NCBI GenBank assembly: GCA_022496805.1 | Contig: CM040097.1 | Coordinates: forward strand, 20,202,072 to 20,266,071 | Origin: Pohlia nutans | Taxonomy: Eukaryota > Streptophyta > Bryopsida > Bryales > Mniaceae | DNA: 64,000 bases | Reading direction: 5' to 3' | In this document: one piece after another, positions 56,514-64,000 of the stretch | Numbering within the stretch: position 1 is the first letter of the stretch | How the letters are laid out: the number at the start of each line of letters is the position of its first letter | The notes under the pieces: generated by a model | Database searches by the model: none | What the model was told of the DNA's origin: nothing | What the model saw: the letters and a program-made list of their open reading frames with translations, nothing else | Position numbers and translations under genes: made by a program

Positions 56514-58058
56514 ATGTCGTCTTCAAGGTTACCGGCATGGAGCTCCTCTGGCAGCGTCACGTCGTCGAGGTCGTCTATGGCGAGCTCGCGGTCGTTGAGC
56601 GCGAGGTCAGGTTCCTTCACGATCGGCAAGGGCGTGACAAATTTAGCGCTGGACGCGTTGAAGTTCGCCTTGGATGGAGCCGAGATCAAACAGGAAGGCG
56701 ACCGGTTCGTCCATCTCCAGTCCGAGCTCGGAGAACGTCGGTACACGAAGCTTTGTAAGGACGTTGATCTCGCCCTGGAGGAAATTCACTACTGCCAAGA
56801 AGGATTAGACATCGTGCGAATCAATGCGCGCGCTGGTGACCAAGGCCAGGAAATCGTGTCGCCAGCACAAGTCGAGCAGATGAGACAGGTGCGTTCATAG
56901 TTTCTTGAACTTCTCGTTCGCCGACTACAATAAGTTGAACGCTATTTCAATCTTTATTACATGTACTTATACAAACAGAGTGTATAAAAACAGAATCGAA
57001 AAAAATGCAGTGTAAGGCAATCCAAAACGCAATTGAAAAACTGCGAGAACGAGAATGATCTGATGTATGCGCATTAATTTGTGCAGATGAAGGATTTGAT
57101 TAACCACGACTACCTGGTTCTGAAGCTGCGACCAGGAGAACCGAAGGCCGAAGTGCTGCACATCATGGCTCATAAACTTCGGGGAGGCATTCACATCACG
57201 CACATCCCGAGTAGCGAGGTCACGAGCGTGTTCCACGAGGGAGTGCGCTGCTTCACTGTGGACTGTGGCAAGAACAAGCGAATACGACTCGAGGCTCTCC
57301 TCGCCCTTTTGAAGGAAGAGGATCCGGATTATAGCTTACGCAACGCCAATTGCTGGGACTATGCCAAGAACACCGCCAAGCGGCTGGTGAAGGGATGCGT
57401 TGACGCTCCCGGCATCAGCTCCGCGGAGAAAGCCAGGCTACAGACGGAGCACGACAACTTAGAAGCCAATCTTACCTTCCGCCATATCCAGAATGTGGCC
57501 AAGTCTCTGCTTCGCAATCTTTCTACTCGAGCTAGGGTTTCGACTTCCTCAGTGCCATCGCTTCCTAGGGTTTCTCAAGGGCTTCTGGATCATTTTCCTC
57601 AAGTGGTGGAGCACTCAAGAGATGCAATACCTTCAAGAGCTTTGTCTGTGTCGAATTCTCCAGAGGTTTTTAATTCTTTGAGATCGGTAACAGATGCAAT
57701 ACCTTTGTCTATGTCGAATTCTCCAGAGATTTTTAATTCTTCGAGATCGGTGGAGCACTCACCAGATGCAATACCTTCAAGAGTGTCGAATTCTTCAGAA
57801 GTCGCTGATTCTGCGAGATCGGTGGAGCACTTAGTATTCTCGGATCCAGCTTGTTTGAATTCTTCTAGGGATTTGAATTCCTTAGGGGTTGTGGATTCTC
57901 CGGAGCTTTCATCGTCTCTATCAGCGCCAAGAGCTCCCCTGGCGAGTAGTGGGAAGCTTTGTTTGCAAATCGTGTTCTTAGTGTTTTGTCTCGTAATCAA
58001 CAACTTCGGTCTCGGACCTTGGGCGAGTGCTTTGCTAGGAGGGAGCAATTTAGGTTAG
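56514..58058 (+). CDS. unknown protein with Asn-Cys-Trp motif, Ser-rich repeats and C-terminal hydrophobic segment
   Basis: Not recognised as a named family. Exons 56514-56888 and 57087-58058 join in phase; 448 residues. Residues 1-45 are Ser-rich. A helical domain follows (LALDALKFALDGAEIKQEGD, LCKDVDLALEEIHYCQEGLD), then a folded-looking region (HDYLVLKLRPGEP, VLHIMAHKLRGGIHITHIPS) ending in SLRNANCWDYAKNTAKRLV. The NC-hydrophobic motif after upstream His residues recalls LRAT/NlpC-type permuted papain folds; this is inference. Residues about 305-410 hold degenerate repeats of SNSPEVFNSLRSVTDAIPLS-type. The last 40 include a hydrophobic stretch (LQIVFLVFCLVINNFGLG), suggesting a tail anchor. 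GC-rich. A polypurine tract follows the gene. Confidence 0.75.
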
Positions 58059-59938
58059 AAAGGTGAAGAATTCCTCATTAGGGGCTGAAAGAGCTCAAGA
58101 TTGTGATGCAAGATTTTGTTAATGTATATCTAAAAAGGGCAGATTTGGAGTTTATCTCGGTGTTTACTCTCACACTCTCATCTTCCTCGTCCATCTTGTT
58201 TCCACCTTATCTTTTTTTCTTCTCTTCTCTTAAAGTTTCAATGGAAAAGGAAAAAAGGAAGGGGGCGGGGAGAGGGGGGGCCGCCGGGACCTAATCTAAG
58301 CTAAAAAGGCAAAAAGAAGGGGAAGGGGAGGGAAAAAAGGAAAAAGGAGGGGGAGGAGGAAAAAAGAGAAAAAATAGAATTGAGTGTTGAGATCTCCTCG
58401 ACCGTGAGTCCACCGGTCACATTTCTTGATACCGTCATAAAGCTCTTGACGAGGAGAGGTGCACCAAAGTCGTTTCGTTGCTTTTAGAGATACATTGTGA
58501 GAGTTATGGATTTTTGAGTGATTTTTGACATCATGAATTGAATTAAATTATGAAAAAATAAATTTGGGAGTTTTTTATGTAATTCTTGGCATCGTCAGAA
58601 AGCTCTCTATGAGTAGGGGTGCACCAAAATCATTTAGTAACTTTTGGATTTACGATATAAAATTTATGGATTCTTAATCAAATTTCCTTACCATAAATTG
58701 AATTCAATTATGGATAAATGAATCTAAAATAAAATAAAAAGCAAAAGCATGGCTAAATCACAAGGAACATTGGGCTAACATCACACAATCGTATTGGTTG
58801 TTGTCTATAAGTCAAACATAAAAAAATTATAGTGATCTTTAATTTAAAAAAGAAAATAACAAAATACAACTCTGTATTTAACATGAAGAAATTGTTTAAA
58901 ATTGAATTCATAAATCAAATAAAATTTCCTTAAATAATCAAATTGATCTTGAATAGGATTTTTAAACATTAAAATTTAACTTTCTAGAACAATGTTCAAT
59001 GCATTGTATATATTTCAATTTAATGGGAAATTTTATAATTTATTAAACTTTGATTATATTTTTTTATCATTTTAACTTTGATTTTTTTAGGTCTTACAGT
59101 ATTCTAAAAACAAGAATACAATATTAAATCAGTTAGCATTATTAGAAGAAAAAAATTCAATATTGATGAATTGATTGTAAATTCTATATAATAAATGAGA
59201 TAATCTAAATTGAAGTGAAAATAAATGAAACTATGTAGTAAAATGAATGATAAGAAAATGTATTGTGATCAGATTTTGAGGCTCAATTGTGCATAGTAGA
59301 CTAACGTATTTTGAATATTGATTAACAAAAAAAGTTTCAAAATTAAGAAATCTTTCATCTTCAAAAAGAATTTTGTGATTTGGAGTTTGTATGCTTGAGT
59401 TATGCACATTTTTGTAAAGGAGTTTAACCTGTGAATAGTTAACTTTAAAGCAATTGTCCTACTTTGTCCTATCCAAGAGTGAGACCCCACATGGAGGAAG
59501 GAGGAGAAGGGTTTACCCACTCATTTCACTAGTTAGGCACTCTTTTGCAAGCAATATGGGTTTAGGGGTAAATGCATTAGAACGTGAAGCAAACAAATTA
59601 GGACCATGCTACAATTGAATTTGAGGAATATGAGAAGGTGCAACATAAAAATTTATAAAGCACACAAAATTTATTGACATCCTCTACAGTTCAATGGCCT
59701 CAAAAAATCAGGGTAAAAGAAGGAGCCTTCAAAAGTACTGTACAACAGTAACATAGAGGAAAAAACAACAAAAAAATCAATAAAATAAATAAATGTTGTT
59801 TGGACATTTCAGCCCTATAGTCCCTTTGATTTGCGTTCAGTCGACTTCTTTAGGTCGACTCGACAAAATACCTGTTAAACCAAGGAACATTATCCATTAG
59901 GCAAAAAGCAGCATATTTAGGTAACCTCAAATTCCGTA
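58059..59938. other. AT-rich gene-free spacer
   Basis: After the polypurine tract (58236-58380), a block with CATCGTCAGAAAGCTCT-type and GGTGCACCAAAATCATTT-type landmarks occurs twice (about 58420-58560 and 58585-58720), a degenerate direct repeat perhaps from an old retroelement. The remainder, 58740-59930, is very AT-rich with no feature seen. Confidence 0.45.
58236..58380. repeat. polypurine tract downstream of the 56514-58058 gene
   Basis: Two long G/A-only runs, 58239-58280 and 58303-58377, are separated by a short mixed stretch. They are almost free of pyrimidines on the plus strand. Confidence 0.9.
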
Positions 59939-60294
59939 AGGTAGGGACACCCATTCCCATGACTTTAAGCTGATTATCATACTTCTGAATGAGCAGTATG
60001 AAAAGCGATTATACCAGGGGAAAGGCAATTAGATATTAATGTAGAAAGGATCGACGAAGTCATGTTATTCTAAAATTTGTATACGTTCTCGATAATCAAA
60101 GCCAAAAATTGGTTTGCACATTTGACTGTGTCTAAATAGCCCTGATTCCGTGACTTGAAGAAACGCTTGTGACTTGGAGAAACACCCTAAATATGTTCTC
60201 AAGCCACAACCACCCATGATCAGAAACACTCGGATTCAGGTGTCTTGTATGTAGACGGGAATAGGTGCAGTCACGGGAATGGGTGTCCCTACCT
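59939..60294. mobile_element. 356-bp TA-flanked MITE with AGGTAGGGACACCC ends
   Basis: Left AGGTAGGGACACCCATTCCC, right GGGAATGGGTGTCCCTACCT, TA on both sides (59937-59938, 60295-60296). Terminal AGGT and TA flanks resemble the AGGTTGGATGTCC family, but the interior differs. Confidence 0.75.
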
Positions 60295-60713
60295 TAGTCA
60301 ATCTCCTTTCAAGGTAGTGTGAAGCGAACTCGAACGGAGACGGTTATTTCAGCCAATCACAGATTTAAAGCATCGTGGTCAATCTTCATAGTCCATAGTG
60401 CAAAGTGGCCCTTACTTTCGAAATCTCGCCTAAACACAATTCTGAAATCAACAATATCACATGCAAAAGTACCGCTCCTAGATGTAAGAATTAAATCTTA
60501 TTTTCAAATCGCTTACTCATACAAGAGAGGAGTTGCAAACTCTGACACCCCTGTTGGAGCAATGTTAGTCTGTCAATTGGTGAAATATTTCATTTGCCAA
60601 ACTAGCAAGCCATTCTAAGACTCGCTATTGACAAGAGTTTACTTTTATATGTGAAGTAGTGCAGTTAGAGAGGGTTGTGTGTATAGGAGTTGAAATTAAA
60701 TATTTTGGAGGTT

Positions 60714-61509
60714 TTAACCCTTTTGGCCTAGTTGACCACATTCTGGTCACTGGAGTGTCAAAAATACAAATAAATTTTTTTTTATGAAGAATTGGATTTT
60801 TAATTGTGAAGTTCAAAGTTGGAGATTTATAATATACATCTTTCTAAAAAAGAAATTTCAATTTTGGAGCTGTACAACTATCAAAATGCCTATGATCAAA
60901 ACACCAAAATATTGCAAATACCTCAAAATACAGCAAATACTTACAAATACAGCACATGTACTGTGTTGTATTTCTAATGTTTGGAAGTTTATTATCTCAT
61001 TTTTTTTTGGATTATGTTCTTTTGTTCATGTTCCAGTCGTGTATGTATTCTGATCTTGATCAATGTACCAACTTCTTTCAATTTTTAATGTATAAATTTT
61101 TGTTCTAAATTGTATACAGATAAGTCACTCTTATTTATAAAGTTCACAATAATTATGTGTGAATCCGTTCTTTGATATGAAGGATTGCAATGGAGAGGTG
61201 TTGATATAGGGCATTGCTGAACTGCATCACTTTCATTTTAGAAAATTTAACCCAGATTCTATTTAACTTTGAAGTCACACACTGTCCAAAATCTCATTTT
61301 TGAGTGTGCAATATACATTTCAAAGACATACTATAATCTTGCAATTCATAATTGGATGATTCTCTAATTTTGGTCTTCACTACAATTGAGAATACAATTA
61401 TACGGTTACTTTCTAATTTAATCTATTCTATTTTTTATAGTATTAATCATAGTGGAAAAAAACTACTGAAATCCAGTGCATGCAGCTACCCTAGGTACTA
61501 AAGGATTAA
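60714..61509. mobile_element. 796-bp TTAA-end element (family 2)
   Basis: Left TTAACCCTTTTGGCCTAG, right AGGTACTAAAGGATTAA. Interior co-linear with 54996-55805 (ACTATCAAAATGCC, CAAATACTTACAAATACA, GTTCATGTTCCA, CCAACTTC, GATTGCAATGGAGAGGTGTTG). Confidence 0.75.
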
Positions 61510-62099
61510 CTGAGGTAGAAGAAATCGTTTTTTACATTTTTTGAATGGTAAATAAAATTTAGTTTCTGTATTTGCATCTTTTTATGTTGTCTATTTCAGT
61601 GTGGGGTTTTGAACAAATGGACTTTTAAGTACATCAACACTCAGAAAGATCATATTTTTTGTAAGCATATATGTTTTGAAAGTTATGATTAGCTATAAAC
61701 TTCCAAATTAGACTTCTTTTATGTATTTTTGGAACCAAAGATCAAGTACTAGAAAATTGCAATGGTATTGTGTTGATTATGAGTCTCTTTTCAATTCATC
61801 CTTTGACCACTATAATCACATCCAAGATTTAGTGTCGTAAGCTATTGTCTCCACACCATTGAACCGCTATAATCACCCTCTATATAGTGTGTGAACCAAT
61901 CACAATCACCTGGGTAATCATTATTGTTCATCAATTTAGGATACTGAACCCTTCTTTGAATTAGCTAGAGAGGGACTATAAAGGCATCACAATATGTGGC
62001 TTATATTATGTGGCTCTCACCTGCCATGCAAAAACAGCATTAAACACACACATTTCATTCAATTTCCGAGTCAAGAGGCATAGGGTACACATGCTCTTA

Positions 62100-62416
62100 G
62101 AGCATTCCCACCAATGACTATCGTCAGGAACTTCAAGGCATGTGAACATGGTGCCGTGATGGTGCATTGAAATGCAATTAAGATAATTTGGTGCCAACCT
62201 CCATACCAACCTAGTATGGATAAAATGACACTAAAATGACATGTATGCGGCCTTTGGTGTCAAAATGGTACCAAAATAGTTTGGCCCAACTTTTCTGATG
62301 ATCCTCAAATTTCTTGCTAATAATTGAGGTCTTAATTTGATTTGGAAAGACTTTTTACCACCCAAAGCATTTGAGATTGATATAAAATCGGGATACCAAC
62401 CTCACCAGTGGGCATA
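62100..62416. mobile_element. diverged PIF/Harbinger-like MITE
   Basis: Starts TTA-GAGCATTCCCACCAATG and ends CCAGTGGGCATACT. Interior shares with 13915-14111 CTTGCTAATAATTGAGGTC, CCACCCAAAGCATTTGAGAT and TTGATATAAAATCGGGAT-like blocks. The right duplication is not preserved. Confidence 0.5.
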
Positions 62417-62973
62417 CTTTGAGGTCCACTTTAAATGAAGGGGGGATGCCGCTTTTGCAGACTAACAAGCTTGAATCCTTCTATCTCATTGGATGAATTC
62501 ACAAAATCAACCTTAAGACCTTTATATGATGAAGTCAAAGCCATTCCTTGAAATTGATATTTTAATAAGTTGAAATTATATTTAAATGCACAAAAGACAA
62601 ACCTTGACACGGCCCCAAATCCAAAAATTGGGTTGGATCAAACCAAAAACCCAAATCTCCTTCCTCGGGCAGTTTTAGAGTTCTCTTCTTTCTTCACCCC
62701 TAACTATATTTGATTGAAGTTGGCATTCAAATTTTGGTGGCCTCTACCCTCATGTAAAGCGGGCCTTAGGGGATAAAGTAGGATGTAATTCTTGTGAAAT
62801 ACTCTTGAAGGTAAATTGGAATGTGCTTCTTGTGAATGCATTCCATTCTTGACTGAATTGTATCTATAACTTGTTCCTTGAAGATGTTCTAAAAAATAAA
62901 TAAAAATAAAACTAAAAAGTTGTACAGGTATAAGTCTTTTACATATTAATTTAAAGTATCTAAGATCAAATCC

Positions 62974-63544
62974 TTAATCTTTTGACGTGCATGCGTCTGC
63001 GTAGTGGACAATGAACAAATTCAGATTATTCTCTTGACTACATTCATGGACAATTCTCATCCATTCAAATTTCTCTTGGTTCTTGTGCTAGTTGACTATC
63101 ATTTGTACAACATATATCTTCAAAACAAGATATTGTGATTTCTTTTTTATGTCAAGTTTCATTCTTAGTACACAAAGTGAGACATTAAACATGACTTTCC
63201 AAAATAAGTAAAATCAAATAATGGAAACCATACAATCTGACTTTCCAAAATAAGTAAAATCAAATAATGGAAACCATACAATCTCGTGGCGCATGTTATT
63301 TCATTACAACAATTTTTAATTTTTTTTGGATAATTTGCAATTTTTAATTGAAGTTCTAAAGAAAATCTTTCAAATTTAATTACAATTTACTAATAAAAAA
63401 TATAATAAACCCAACTGTACAAATGTGATCTTCACATTGACATTTACAACTTAGCTTTGTACATCAACTCCATTTTTGTTATTCATCGAACATTTTATAA
63501 CGCATCTTCAAAATCAGTGTTGAATTAGGACGTTAAAGGATTAA
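62974..63544. mobile_element. 571-bp TTAA-end element (family 3)
   Basis: Left TTAATCTTTTGACGTGC, right AGGACGTTAAAGGATTAA; near-equal in length to 46948-47516 and similar at its right end (TTTTATAACGCATCTTCAAAA). Contains a perfect 46-bp tandem duplication at 63193-63284. Confidence 0.6.
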
Positions 63545-64000
63545 TGAAGATGCACAATCATTGGCAAATCAGCAGGCCAGTTTCCTTCATATTATGCATT
63601 GGCCATAAGTTACGTTTATATTGAAGGGTGAACTTTTCCACTGAAAAATGGGGCGTTCAGCAGCAGAATGGCGCAAACAAGCTCCCGCTTCCAATATCCT
63701 GACACAAGATCATTCACAACAAAACCAAGCTACCCCTGTTCTTCGCACAGTTTAGGAACCAAGAGATCTAGATCATAGAGGAATGAGGTAACTGCTGGGT
63801 GGTCACACAAACTACAAGAAGTTCGGCAACAAGACTAGAGTGAGCAAATAGGACGCCAAAACGACCAAAAAAGACCTTCCACGCCTAATTGACAAAGATT
63901 TTATAATACTTCATAATTTAAGAATCAAAGCAATTTGATTCAGATTTTGCAGGCAAATACAGGGATTATAGAAAGACAGTCAAACAGACAACTACCGGCA

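Larger units (their letters stand above)
61510..64000. other. gene-free right end of the window
   Basis: No credible exon. Holds a diverged PIF/Harbinger-like copy (62100-62416) and a TTAA-end element (62974-63544). Nothing assigned in 61510-62095, 62420-62970 and 63550-64000. Confidence 0.45.

Overview
The window is nuclear DNA of a land plant. Evidence: intron-rich receptor-like kinases, a porphobilinogen deaminase with a plastid-type leader, a plant-type ATP-phosphofructokinase, an F-box protein, GT-AG introns and many plant-style MITEs. The species cannot be fixed from sequence; a non-seed plant (moss, liverwort or lycophyte) is my guess only. Coding exons are GC-richer than the AT-rich introns and spacers.

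Layout. 155-10592 (+): an LRR receptor kinase of at least 16 exons whose signal-peptide exon lies left of the window. 11801-13736 (-): an organelle-type 5'-3' exonuclease (PolI N-domain family). 15960-18799 (+): HEMC. 18800-27600: gene-free, packed with transposons. 27625-28866 (-): single-exon F-box protein. 29739-30874 (-): unknown protein with an apparent frameshift. 31875-36213 (-): 14-exon ATP-phosphofructokinase. 36285-37480: tandem repeat array upstream of it. 38188-40480: decayed coding fragments broken by two MITEs. 43668-53474 (+): 11-exon malectin-like receptor kinase. 56514-58058 (+): unknown protein with an Asn-Cys-Trp motif, Ser-rich repeats and a C-terminal hydrophobic segment. 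58059-64000: gene-free and repeat-rich.

The exon models of the malectin-like kinase (2349 nt), HEMC (1170 nt), exonuclease (1284 nt) and phosphofructokinase (1527 nt) were assembled by hand from splice sites and each sums to a whole number of codons. The genes show no operon-like link; they are independent housekeeping and signalling genes.

The most unusual content is the mobile DNA. At least five families of non-autonomous elements begin TTAA-CCC and end GGG-TTAA (about 13 copies, 0.24 to 2.3 kb). This is the terminal signature of piggyBac transposons, which I would not expect to dominate a plant locus; one insertion lies in a tandem array whose sister unit supplies an approximate empty site. 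Other elements carry CACTA ends, 8-bp duplications (hAT-like) or TA duplications (Stowaway/mariner-like). One hAT-like insertion duplicated a splice acceptor of the malectin-like kinase.
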